Of a DNA stretch of 64,000 bases, positions 1-11,684 are shown piece after piece (position 1 is the first letter of the stretch; every line of letters starts with the position of its first letter). The position numbers and the translations under genes are program-made. Origin of the DNA: Trochalopteron elliotii (taxonomy: Eukaryota > Chordata > Aves > Passeriformes > Leiothrichidae). The notes below the pieces were generated by a model that was given only the letters and a program-made list of their open reading frames with translations, ran no database searches and was not told the DNA's origin. The stretch covers positions 603,801-667,800 of the forward strand of contig JANPWX010000254.1 in assembly GCA_024734555.1 (NCBI GenBank), given 5' to 3'.

Positions 1-1150
1 AGCTGCTTTTGAGTGATAAAATAAAAGCAGAACTCATGTAAAAAAGGAAGTCAAAACACAGTAAAAACAAACAAACATAACCCCCCACTAATTCAAACCA
101 AAAATAGAGAATTGATTTTTAACAGAGTACTGGTTTAGTTATTTATACAATTAAACATATAACTACATATGCAGGTCTGATTTAAGTATGCAAGTAGTTT
201 TTTCCTTATGCTGCAATTACTTGGATTGAAGTTGAACATATGTCAATATAACTGTTAGTAGAAGAGCTATTTCTTCAAAAGAGATCTTGCCCCAGGAATC
301 CTTGGCTTAATGATTTGTTTTTCCTTGGTTATAGAAAATAAATTGAATGTTACTGTACATAGATCCTTGTTTAGTAAAATGCAGTAATTTAAGAGTGAAT
401 TATTTGACTGAAATTTTCTGTGCTTCATACTGTGTTTTTTCTTACAAAATCATAAGTTGAAAACAGATGTGATTTGTATAACTGAGGAGCACTGATCAAG
501 GCTATGGTAAGAATTTAAAATTCTGGAAAACAAAGTTTAATTACCTGCATTTAATATTTTCTGATCATTTGGCAAAATAAACATGAAATAGAGAATAGAA
601 AGTCACTTTATTGTGTACAGACCTTGCTGATTAATCTTTGTTACATAAATAGGGACTATGGAATATAAATCATTGGTATTACTGAATTTGTTCTTAAAGA
701 TTACGGTAGAACTTGGGGATATGTATTTGTTCAAGACTTTGTACATTTATCTTGTTTGTTCAATATCAGAAGCCAAACAAACATCTGTAGTTTGAGATAC
801 TACTGGATATTTAGTATCTGCATTATTCTTTGCCTATTTCCATGTCTACTCTGAGACCTGCCTACCAATTTGAAGTTTCATTGGGCTGGGATCACAGGGA
901 AAGTATTTTCTACATTTTACTTCCAGTTGTAGCTGCCATGCCACAGAGCCCCTTTCACTGACCCATGAAGCTCCAAATCCTGCACTGAAAAAAACACAGG
1001 CAGTTTTCTCTGCTTTGTCCTTCTAGTCTGTTGATATGTCTTTTCTTAAGGATTATGTTCTTCTCAGGAGTGAAAATTCTAAAACATGCTAGAAATTCCT
1101 TCTTTGGGACAGAATTATGTAAATATAGATAACACCAGCCTGTGCTGAAA
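1..1150. other. AT-rich DNA, nothing recognised
   Basis: No repeat landmark, long open frame or convincing exon. A GTAAGA donor-like site at 507 (CTATG|GTAAGA) has no open segment before it. Confidence 0.6.
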
Positions 1151-1475
1151 TAATCTCAGAAAAGACCTGCAAGATCATCGCATCCAAGCTGTGACTGATC
1201 CCCACTTTGTCTCTTAGACCAGACCACTGAGTGCTGTGTCCAGTCATTTCTTGAACATCTCCAGGGATGGGGCCTCCATGGCTTCCCTGGACAGGCTGTT
1301 CCAATGCTTGAAACCAGGAAGTCATTCTTCCTGATGTCCAACCTGAATGCCCGTGATGTAGCCTGAGGACCTCTGGTCTCATGGAGAAGAGGCCAACCAT
1401 CACCTGGCCACAACCCCCCTTCAGGCCATTGCAGAGAGTGATAAGGTCCCCCTGAGTCTCCTTTTCTCAAGATGT
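1151..1475 (-). mobile_element. CR1 LINE fragment, 3' end, minus strand
   Basis: Read on the + strand, this begins with a motif for paired rejection of the CR1 tail (AAAAGACCTGCAAGATCATC) and continues through the dispersed landmarks of CR1 3' sequence: CCAGGGATGGGGCCTCCA, a stretch resembling the terminal reverse-transcriptase codons, and TCCCCCTGAGTCTCC. It is a 5'-truncated copy of an older subfamily. Two overlapping antisense open frames inside it are by-products of the repeat. Confidence 0.8.
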
Positions 1476-3299
1476 GCTACTGAGTGAGCACATAAGGCTT
1501 CTCAGTCCTACACCCTTATAGTTCTGGGCTAAAACAATCATATGTGTGTGCTCATTTCTCCATATATTACTGTCAGTGCACTTGTGACACTTCTCATTAG
1601 TATTGGAATAGGGTATCAGTGTGTTATCCAAAGACTAGCAGATTAAGTGTATAGGACATTTCCGTGGGATACCATGATGGTGTTATTCCTATTTGACCTG
1701 GGCTCTTTTAGACATCCCTTGGCATCAGTTTGTTGTGGTCTTTTGAATTTTATGTGCTACACTTTTTACATTACCTGATTCTTCTTTTAAAATCCCATTG
1801 GAAAAATCTTACCACATGTGAACCTCCAGCTGCTGCTGCATCTCCAGGATAATGGATTAGTCAACCTTAATTTGGTGAAAGTTTAGTCTGTATATGTCTG
1901 TGCTCTATTCGAGTCAGAACCAATTACACAGTAAAAGTCAACAGATATCCTGAAAAAATAAGGTACAAACTGCTTGAAGGAAAGAGAATTGTTTATAGGT
2001 AACCAAACTAATTTTCTCCTAGTCAGCTTGGAGAGGTGCTGGCAACTCCAGTAGCCCTTTCAATGCTTGGGGTCCAGCCAATGCTAACTATCCTCAAAAT
2101 CAGGGAAGGTTTCATCCTTGCAGAAAATGGTTTCAAGAGCCAGGGAAAAAGCTTTGAGGGAAGAGAAAAAATCTTCTCCATCAGGGAAAAATATTTCAGC
2201 TTTTGTTCTGAGAAAAAGCAGAAGAACCTCCAAATATTTACTGTCTCATGGCAATTTTCCCCTATGAAAATTTCTATCTTCAAACAAGTTATATTATCAC
2301 AGGCATATGTACTTACTGAAAACCAAACCTTTAAATATCAATTTAGCAAAACAAAAGTTGTTGAGGGAAGTTCAGCTATGAAGGTGTAAACATGGTGCCT
2401 TCAGAGTCCTTAATTTGGACTCCCAAACTAATGGGGACTCTAAATGTTTCTTTTCATAAGAAAAAAAAAAAAGAATCCCAAATTTTTTTTTTCTTTCATA
2501 AGGAGAAAAATAAATACTTGCTTTAACAAGAAGAAAACACATTCTCTGATTTATGCTGAGTGACAGCAGCCCTCGATGAAAAAGATGATTAATTAGGGGG
2601 CTGCTTGATGCAGGCTACAGGAACAACTCTTATAACTTTGGTCAAGTTTTGAAGTTAGGGCAAGTTTTCAGGCAAACAGCTCATTTTTTTGAGGCCTATT
2701 CAGCATAGAACTAATTTGGAAGAAATAGAAGGGGGTAGAAAAGATGAGAAAGAGAGAAGGATATATATGTCCCAGAGACCTCCAGTGGGAGGCAAAATGA
2801 AATAAGGACTATTTAGACATTTTTTTGCTCCCTGGTAATCTTACAATTGCTAAAGGGTGGATGTTTTATTAGGAACAGATGTTTACAAGGGAATTTAAGA
2901 TTAAATTAGTTTTCAGTGGTATTGGTAGCATACAGATTTTTATATCTGACTGCTTTTTTTTTCTCATGTGTTAAATTCAGAAAGGAATATGTGTGCTATA
3001 AGAATCAAAACCTGTTTGACTACATGAAGATTATACATGTAAATATATATGAGACTTAAAGGCAGATTAGTGCTAAAGGGTAAATGCACAAAACAACAGC
3101 TATTTAAATACATGCCACTTTCCCTTTGGCCAAAATCATGATTTTCAGAAAAAGAAAAATTATTCCAGCATCCTCTATTCAGTTAAATTCCAAATGAAGA
3201 TATCAGGAATCTGTCTTGGAGGAAAAAAAAAAAAAACAAACCAAAAACCAACAAATTGCGACTGAGGGTTGAACAAGACAGCAACTAAACAGTCTCTTG
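1476..3299. other. AT-rich DNA with A/T runs, no gene supported
   Basis: Contains poly-A and poly-T runs around 2461-2493 and 3222-3236. Opposing open frames at 2023-2389 share no coding signature and have no splice context. Confidence 0.55.
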
Positions 3300-4792
3300 T
3301 TCATGCTGCCACTGTCCAAAAACTCTAGCAGGATGGGGAAGAAAGAAATCTGCAACCTGGGGTTTGTCTGCTGTGGTGGTGATTTGAGAGGGGAGAGATG
3401 ATGTTGTGTGTTGAATTGTTGGGTGCAGAAGCCAACTCAGGTTGGATCAGCCTGCACTTAGCAGGTTTCTTACAAGGCTTGTCTTTCCAATGGAGTACAG
3501 CTATGATGGAAACTCAAATCAGGCCATATTTTTCCTGTAATGTTAGGTATCCTGGAGGTACACATCAGATTACTCCATCTGACTGAATTAACCAGCAAAT
3601 ACACTTGTGTCCTTGGGAAAAAAATCTATCCCTTGAAGGTCTTCACCTTTTCCCAAAGAAGGCATAGTCCACACTTTCTGATCCAATTCCCTTTATGTGC
3701 CATGGGGGTTGTAGCTCCTTCCACAGCATGCAGGGTTTTCATTTGGGCAAGAAGATCCTCTAGTGTTTGCTAGACCTGTGACTTCTGGCTAATGTGCATC
3801 ACAATGCTTAAATGTCTCAGCACTCATTACTTTCAGCATAATTTTTAATAATACATTGCCTTGTTCTGTGTTCCTGGTGGCTGGTGCGTGACAGGGAATG
3901 TGATAATCCCAGTCAAGAAATGCATTTCTTGACCTGAAGGCCTACAAGTGGTTTCAAAGTTGGCACATATTGTCCAATTCAGTCCTTTTTGTGGTGAATT
4001 GTCATCATAAAACTAGTTTTTCAAAGTTCAGGGTATTTTGGGTGGCAATACGGGTTACAGGGTAAGTTTCTGAACATCCAGTAGCCATCTCCACCACAGA
4101 AAGCATGTGATGTTAACTTTGGCATATTCATGCAACTGTGATCCATGTAGTGTCAGCTTCATGATGCGTAGAGGGATCCTTCATTTGATCCTTCAGGGCA
4201 GTGTGAATATTTGTGGTGCCATGAAGAGATGTGCTTCTATGACTACTTCTGAGGCAACCCAAACCACTTTGTGTTTTACCAGTATGTCTTTTTCATAGTT
4301 TGGGTGCAGTGGGATTCAGATCCTCTGTGTCCTGGCTGCAAAACTCCAGAGGCTGACCTTGGGTCTCTCCAGGTGTTCTCTGGCAGAGGGTCTGACTGCA
4401 GCAACTATTTCCTGGCTGTGGTTCTTAGGCTATCCTTCTTATATTCTGGTCCTGCCTAGCTGGTCTAGGGCTACTGCATGATCAGTTTCATGTTTGATCT
4501 CTGCAAAGGTTTGTTGCTGCTCAGGAAACTGGTTGAAATACTTCCTGTGTTACTTGATGGAGAGGACTTCCAGTCTGACTGTAACCAAGGACATCCACTG
4601 TCTAGAAACTCAGCCTGTTTTTTTCTTTCAGTTAGCTGACAGGAAGATGTCTGCTACTGTATAATTCACATGAACTAAGATGTGGCAATATCTATATGAA
4701 ATATTATTTCCTAAAACTAAGTCCCTTGTGGAAGTCGATCTTGCTTTGCTTTGGGCAAAGTCAGCTTTAAGGGAAAATACTAGTGATATAAT
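3300..4792 (-). pseudogene. broken ERV pol relic: RT connection and integrase remnants
   Basis: Minus-strand translation in several frames shows degraded retroviral polymerase. At 4439-4543 a segment contains QQQTFAEIKHE, matching the connection region after the reverse-transcriptase thumb. At 4300-4382 further connection-like residues follow. At 3757-4085 integrase-like sequence appears, including WDYHIPCHAPA and a downstream LANTRG. Most RNase H and the first half of integrase are missing between these blocks. Stops and frameshifts are frequent, so no product is possible. It resembles the pol family I associate with avian ERVL-like (class III) elements. The pro relic at 6060-6585 lies upstream on the same strand and probably belongs to the same provirus. 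Confidence 0.7.
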
Positions 4793-5312
4793 AATAGAAT
4801 GGCCTGGGTTGGAAGGGACCTCAAAGATTATCTAATTCCAACACTGCTGCCATGGACAAGGGCACCTTGCACTAGACCAGGTTGCTCAGAGCTCCATCCA
4901 ACCTCACCTTGAGCACTTCTAGGAACGCAGCAGCCTTAGCCTCTCTCAGAAATCTGTACATGTGCCTTATCACCCTCACAGAAAATAATTTCTTCCTAAC
5001 ATCTAGTTTAAACCTACTCTCTGCCAGTTTGAAGCCATTCCCCCTTGGCCTGCTAGTCCAGACTCATGTAAATAGTCTTTCCATCTTTCTTGTAGGCTCC
5101 CTTCAAGTACTGGAAGCCTACAATTAGGTCACCCCAGAACCTCCTCTTTTCCAGGTTGAGCAATCCCAATTCTTCCAGCATTTCCTCACAGCAGAGCTGC
5201 TCCATCCCTCTGATCACCTTGGTGGCCTCCTCTAGACTGGCTCCAAGAAGTCCATGTCCTTCCTGTGCTGGGATCCCAGACCTGGATGCAGCCCTGCAGG
5301 TGGGGTCCAAAT
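4793..5312 (-). mobile_element. CR1 LINE fragment, minus strand, inside the ERV relic
   Basis: The + strand starts near the reversed tail (GAATGGCCTGGGTTGGAAGG) and runs through ACCAGGTTGCTCAGAGCTCC, the CTTCCAGCATTTCC region and GGTGGCCTCCTCTAGACTGG, to ATGCAGCCCTGCAGGTGGGG. This is the last roughly 500 bases of CR1 (end of ORF2 and the 3' UTR). It separates the polymerase remnants at 3300-4680 from the protease remnant at 6060-6585, so it probably inserted into the decaying provirus. Confidence 0.9.
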
Positions 5313-6059
5313 AATGCTTTCTCAAATGCTTCTTTCACTGTGTTGTCTCACACTATTTTGTCATCAGTGTCGGGCAGCTTCACCCTGCTTCACTTCAGTC
5401 TATATCAGTCTGTGGGAAATGGTAGGACTAAAAGGAACCAGCAAAGCTGGAGACTGCAGAAAATTCATGGGAAGCACAGAAGAAATTAGATTACACAGGA
5501 AAGGTGTTCTGTTTCTTCAAAGCCTGCAAACCTTGAGAAAACTAACAAACTGCCAGGCCAACAGATTTATTACAGGCCTGCAGCTCGGTTTTAAGCCAAG
5601 GACTGAACAGAGATTCCCACACTAAGTGTGTAAGTACTGTCTTAACTCTGAAATAAACAGATTTATTTTGCTCTCAGCTTATAAGTCTTGTTTTCATATG
5701 CTACACTGTACTTCCATTTGTGGGACAGACAATTCCAGGTAATGGAAAACTCTCTGCATGGAAGCAAACTGTGGCTCACAGTCTGCCAAAGCAACAGAGA
5801 AAGCAGCATTGATCACGTAAGGTGTGGCCTATCACTTGCCTGCCTTTAACTGCAGTTTGCACTGGAGCTCTGACATGTCCAGGATAGCTGCACTCTGTGG
5901 AAAGTGGTTTGTGCAGGTCACAGTAGTTTACTGGAAGTCTGCACTCTCCATCAGACTTTTACACCAGCTATATGGGACTGTTCAAGTGCGATTAAGACTT
6001 GCTGATGAATTTTTTGTTCTCCATTGATGAATAAGCTCATGGAAGGGAATCAAACGTAC
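5313..6059. other. unassigned sequence between CR1 and protease relic
   Basis: Moderate-GC sequence with no clear frame. On the minus strand near 5970-6030 a short peptide resembling reverse-transcriptase sequence (QQVLIALEQ) hints that this is more of the same provirus, heavily decayed. An AATAAA with flanking T-rich sequence lies near 5651. I cannot define an LTR here. Confidence 0.3.
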
Positions 6060-6585
6060 TCAGATAGTGCAGTATTGCCACTGATGCACCATCATGGTAG
6101 CAGCTGGCACCTGCTGATCCTTGGCATGCAGCAAGCCCACTACAGATGGATCATCTGACAAGGTGGGCGAGGTAAACAGATGTTTAATCTTCATAGTGTC
6201 TAAGCAAAAGTATACTGGTGGTACAGTTCTAGGTCTTTGCAGTGTCCTTTTCTGAGGTAGTCTCTGACAAGGATACCCTGGGAATCTGGGCTGGTCCACA
6301 GTAGGGTACTTATGCCCCTTGTTTCCTGTTAAGGTCACTTCACCAGCTGAGATCGCCTGTCACTCCAGAAATCCAGCTGAGTTCTGCCTCCATGGACCCC
6401 GATGGCATTATGTTGTACTGTGCACCAGTGTCCACCAAAGCATTATTCTCCCTAGGGTCTGATGTGCCAGGAAATCTGTTCCATACAGTCCAGTAAGACC
6501 AGCTGTCCCTTTTCTCTGCCTGACTGGAGACAGAAGCCCTCTGTCTCTGAACCAAGCATTCATCACCTGATTCCTGTAGCTGCAA
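6060..6585 (-). pseudogene. ERV protease relic (pro) with DTGA active-site motif
   Basis: Two adjoining minus-strand frames (6340-6585 and 6060-6338) make up a retroviral aspartic protease and the start of the pol linker. The active-site triad is visible as LVDTGAQ near 6420, followed by a flap-like GVTG. The second frame ends with a segment that precedes reverse transcriptase in related avian ERVs. A frameshift with a stop at 6340 splits the domain. The reverse-transcriptase core that should follow is almost absent. It is a dead copy, probably one provirus with the pol relic at 3300-4680. Confidence 0.75.
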
Positions 6586-7130
6586 ACCTCTAGTTCCTTC
6601 ATCAGGGTCAGAAGTGGAAATGTCCTCAGAGCTTCTGCTGCATCTGGAGGAGTAACCTTCCTGAATGTATGTTTTTTGGACACTGCTATTCCTCCCAATT
6701 CACTTACCTCCAACCTTGAAGCCCATGCAGGTGCAACACCTCTCTTCCTTATGCCCTCCCTGTGGTCATTCAGGCAGAACCCCACTATGGCACATGGTAC
6801 CCACATGTCCCTTTCCTTTGCTCTGACTCCATTTCTGATAGCTAAGACACCAATCTGTACAGGGGGGAAGGTGACCTGTTCATTTGGAGTGGCTGGACCT
6901 GTCAGGACACTTCTCCATAATCAAGGTGCAATCTCCTAAGGTTAGAGAGGAAAAGGGGTTCTCTAATTTATGACAGCTGGCCAGTCTGTTCAGGGTGTTG
7001 GCATTGTCAGCAGTTCCACTGAGAATAGCAGGGCTGCTGCCACTGTGAAAAGTTTCAGTCTGCATTTGCCAGCAGTGTAGTACAGCAACAGAGAGAACTT
7101 GTAACAAACCACTTTGTGGTTAAAGACCCA
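6586..7130 (-). pseudogene. probable decayed gag region upstream of pro
   Basis: Minus-strand sequence directly upstream of the protease relic, where the end of gag is expected. Open stretches at 6408-6806 and 6880-7107 are in different frames. A cysteine/histidine-containing patch near 6740-6800 might be a zinc-knuckle remnant, but the spacing is not convincing. Assigned mainly by position. Confidence 0.4.
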
Positions 7131-10100
7131 AAATTTGCATATTTATGTATTTATGCATGTTTCAAGGGATTTAGCTCAGCCTGTCTCTGCCCCGGTCCTG
7201 TCAACAGCAGCATAAGATTTAGGTCGTTCTGAAGTACAATGTCAGTTTACCTTAATTCAAAAGGGATGCAATTTTGTCCTCTGAGACTATTCTGCAATGC
7301 AAACCAAGGCCATGTGAGAGGTGATAAGAGATGTTTGGTTCAAAATTGTGCTCCCAATCTAACCCAAAATGTTAATGCACTTAGTTAAGCATGCAAACTT
7401 ACTCTACTGTAACTTGCAAGACCTCTGTTGAAAATGAGCTGAACTGAATGGCATCATGCACAACTTGCTATTTTCCATATATTCCAACAGTAAGTGCTTC
7501 TAATTCTGAGCACACTGTGTTCCTATAACTCCTGTCTGGTATAATTGCTGTAAGCAGGTGTAATCCAGCTTCACAAGATGCTTTGTTAAGCAACTCACAG
7601 GCTGCCTTTATGCACACGAGACTAAAATGAGATAAAAGAATTGAAAATTATATCCTTTTAAAATTGGGAGTGTTTTGGGGAGGTTTTTCTTTTTCTTCCA
7701 AAGTTCTTGCATCTCATTTTTAAATATGTGAACTTAAAAACAGTTTCAAGAAGAAACATTTAGAAAAAACAAACTGATGGTGAAACAGTGTAGCAAAAAA
7801 AAATAACCTGCAAAGAGAAAGAAATGTCAAAGGTATGCGTGAACCAATGCAAGGCTTCTATAGAGTAGTTCTACTTTAGAACCACACATATGCTTTCATT
7901 CTCGTAAGAGACTAGAGTGCTCCCTGGATTAAATTCCATAATTTTTAACCTTTGACTTTATGAGTCTGTGTGAGAAACTCAGAATTCCTCTTCAGGTGGG
8001 AATTCTGAGTCAAAGCTGATGAGATATAACTGCTGTTCCAACAGACTGCTAAGCAGTCTGACTGTTTTATTGAGCATAGCTGGTGTTGAACCTTGAATTT
8101 CTTTTTTTGACATAATCAGTAACAAGAAAAATCTTCCACTCTGTAGCATTGTGAAAATACACAGATCTGAGTGAATATCTTTCAAGGGGAAGGTAGAGTA
8201 CTGTATTATTGAAAGCAAAGGAAAGACAACCTACTGGGGTAAAATTCTGCTTTAGTTTTAGAGCACTAGTGGTTATGGTAAAATATATCCACATACCTAA
8301 AAGTTTCTTAATTTATTTTCTGTGCATTTGTCAGCAGAAAAATTCTTTACTCTGTATTTTAATCTCAGATTCCGTACATGGCTAAAAGCTGGATGTAAAT
8401 ACATTTGCATTAAGTTCGCCTTTACTGTCAATAGAAAGAAAATTAGTTTGGGAGACATAAACTAGATAGCAGAGTAATTGTTTCACTCTTGTAATCGAAA
8501 TTTCTGAAAATGCTCTTTCATTTTCTTTCTGTCAGATTGTAGAAATCTTTCCACATTAACTTGGATAGTGTTGCCAAGATGCATATGCTTATCCTTTTGT
8601 CTTTGGGAAAATCTGAAATTGCTTCCCATGGGCGTTACTGAGGCCTGTAATTAAGTGTTTTGTTGGTTCTGTGTTCTTAATGACATAACTTGTAAATACT
8701 GGTTTTGAAATATAAAAACCAATGAAATGTAGCATAATGATTTTTTATGACTGAATGTGTATTTTTCAGCTATAATGAATATTTCATTGACCTTAGTCGT
8801 CATGATTAGCTTTTAATAGGCCACTTCTTATGCTAGTGCAGGAAGGCAGAGCTCTCCAACAAAAACTCTCCTTTTTTGTTAGGCTGTTGTGTGGCCTGAA
8901 ACAGGCCATGTACTTTACAAGCTGTGCTAAAAGCTACGAAGGTGTCTCATTTCCATGGGTTTTAACAGGCATTGGGCAGAATCTTGGAAGTGCAGTATCT
9001 TGTATTGCAGGTTTTTTAGCATAGCATAGAATGAAGATTTTCCTCTGCAACAATATGTTCTGTCATTCAGTTAATAGAACAAAATCTTGTGCTCTGAATA
9101 TTTTTTTTTCTACTCTGTTTCTGGGGAAGAATCTACTCATGCTCTTGTGTGCTTGAACTTCTTTTTAGCTCCGAAATTGTTTGTTTCAGATATTTAAGTA
9201 TGGCCACTAATGTCTTGTGCTGTTATAGTCCAGGATGGATGTTCTTTAAGAAAAAAAATATGTCTTTGGCATTTGTCATACTGTCTGGAGTAGAAACTTT
9301 AAAGCATGCTAGAAAAATAATGTTAATGCTACCCCCAGAAGTCTTTGGAGAAAAATAGGAACATAACACAGTTTAGAAATATGGTTCAAAACATAAGAGC
9401 TGTGTAATATTGCAGGAATATTCCCTGTATGTAACACAGACAACCAGTGCAGATACACAGTATTCTGGTTTCTCATTTGTATTAAGATGTGTGGTTTTAT
9501 CTGTTTTCAGGATAGTTGTGTTTGAGTGTATCTTGAGTGGAAACAGTGTGTTTGATTATATGTTTCTATATCAACAGAACTTGAGCAGAAAAAATTTAAT
9601 TATTTAAGAAATGTGATGCTAACAGTGCAGAATATGAGTTGATTGCTAAAGAGGAGAGGGGTTTGTTAGCAAACTTAAAAAAATATAGAAAAAACATTCT
9701 GTTCATGACCATAAGTACATAAGAGTTGAAAAATCAGAATATTCGATGATGTCCACTTTATTTCTGAAAAAGGTACATGTAAATACTTTTTCAGCTATTG
9801 AATTGTCTCCAATTAGACTTCTCAGGGTTTTTCCATGGTATTCCATTTTACGTTTATTGAGTGCGCAAACCACGGGCAAAGACATATTTTGTTGTGCTTC
9901 AGGGTTTCAGAGCATGTCCTGTGGCCCAGATGCACACCTATAACCTAACCTGGTCACTTAAAATTCTGTAGCTAGGCACAATTAAGGGGTGTGAACAGGT
10001 TTATAAAATTACAGTCTGACAATACAGCAACGTGGAAAGTAACAGCAGTATGGAAAACAAGGTGATCTAAAGAAAATTTCAATTTAAATAGAATCATTTT

Positions 10101-11139
10101 GGCAGCTTGATCACTGAAAATATGTGGAAGTAGTCTCGGATGTCTTATAAATTTAAAAAGCATACCTAAATAAACATATAAAAGTATGATGTTCTCAGGA
10201 GAAGGTTCTTTCACTTAAAAAAAAATATATTACTTTAGGAGTTGCTTTGTAGAAATCAATGTTATCTGTGGAGTAAAGTGAGAGGGAAGAACCTGAATAT
10301 AGTTTTTCATGCTAATTAGTTCTGCACTGTCTTTTCAGAAATTACACATGATTATTTCTTGGTTTTATTTTCTAGGCTAATAGCTTAAAAATGGTACATT
10401 TAATTTGAATAATTCTGCAGCACCACAATACAATATTAGTCATTCTCCTTGCTCAAATATGGTGCTGTTTTGAGAGAAAAGTATATTTTATGGCTCTGGC
10501 CATTTTTTGTCTCATAAATTAAAATAAATTATTTTAGTAATATCAGTAATAATTTCAAGCCTTTTTGTAGGACACAACACTCCTGATGGTTTTGTAATTT
10601 ACAATAGTGACAGCTAATTTTTATGCCATTCCATACTGCACTCTGAAAAAGGAAAGTGGTTATGATTTTTATTATTTTGTGTTATAAAACTGTATCGTTA
10701 AAAGATACATGGGTAACATGAGTTTCAGAAGTTCAGTCTAGATCTCAAATAACTGTCTTTTACTTATGAAAACAAATATCTGCATGGCAGGAAAGTAATG
10801 CTGTCATATTCTCCAGTCTAGCACAGTCAGCATTCTGACAGAAAAATGTAATAACCCAAGTTTTGGGGGCCAGGGAATTCCATCTTTTATATTACTATTT
10901 TTCAATCTGTGTGGTGTTCTTCTAGAGTGGGAAAAAAAACCCTAACCAGTACATTGAGTTCTTATGTTTAATAATCATAATTGATTTTTGCTAGATTTTC
11001 CTCTTCAGGGAATGTCTTCAGCTCTTGCATTCACACTGTACTCATTTCCACCTGATCATGTTGATGCTTTTCCAATTTCCATAATATTAAATATATCTAC
11101 TAAGTTATATGATAGCTATATAAATAAAACCCAAATTCA
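7131..11139. other. AT-rich DNA, nothing recognised
   Basis: The first few hundred bases (to about 7300) might be more of the ERV relic but show no readable frame. Acceptor-like sites at 9168 and 10375 lead into short frames without good donors. Confidence 0.5.
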
Positions 11140-11684
11140 CAGAATCCCTTAATGGGTCAAGTTGGAAGGGACCACAGTGGGTCATCTTGTCCCACCTCCC
11201 TGCTCAAGTAAGGTCATCCCAGAGCATATGGCACAGGATTGTGTCCAGATGGTTCTGGAATATCTCCAGTGAGGGAGACTCCACACCCTCTCTGGGTGAT
11301 CTGTTCCAGTGCTCTGTCACTGCACAGTGAAGAAATTCTTCAGGTGGAAATTTCTGTGCATCCATTTCTGTCCCTTGCTTCCTGTCCCATTGCTGGGCAC
11401 CACTGAGTAGAGTTTGGTCCATCCTCTGACCCCACCCTGCAGACAGTGACAGACATTGATGAGATCCCTCAGCCTATCCTCATAAGAGAGATGCTCCATC
11501 TCTTCATCTCTGTAACCTCTACTGGAGCTGCTCCAGGAGCTCCATGTCTCTCTTGTCCTGAGGAGCCCAAAACTGGACACAGCACTCCAGATGTGCTTCA
11601 CCAGGGCTGAGCAGAGGGCCAGGATTACCTTGCTCCACCTGCTGACAATGCCATTCCTGACACATCCCAGAATACTATTGAAGG
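11140..11684 (-). mobile_element. CR1 LINE fragment, minus strand
   Basis: The + strand begins TCACAGAATCCCTTAATGGG, then shows GTTGGAAGGGACCACAGTGG and the reversed ORF2 C-terminal region through CCAGGGCTGAGCAGAGGGCC and GACAATGCCATTCCTGACAC. About 545 bases of a 5'-truncated copy. Antisense open frames at 11204-11422 and 11317-11721 are repeat by-products. Confidence 0.88.

Noticed and set aside
2023..2389. Opposing frames of 86 and 117 codons
   Set aside because: No family resemblance and no splice sites; both strands are open over the same stretch, which suggests composition.
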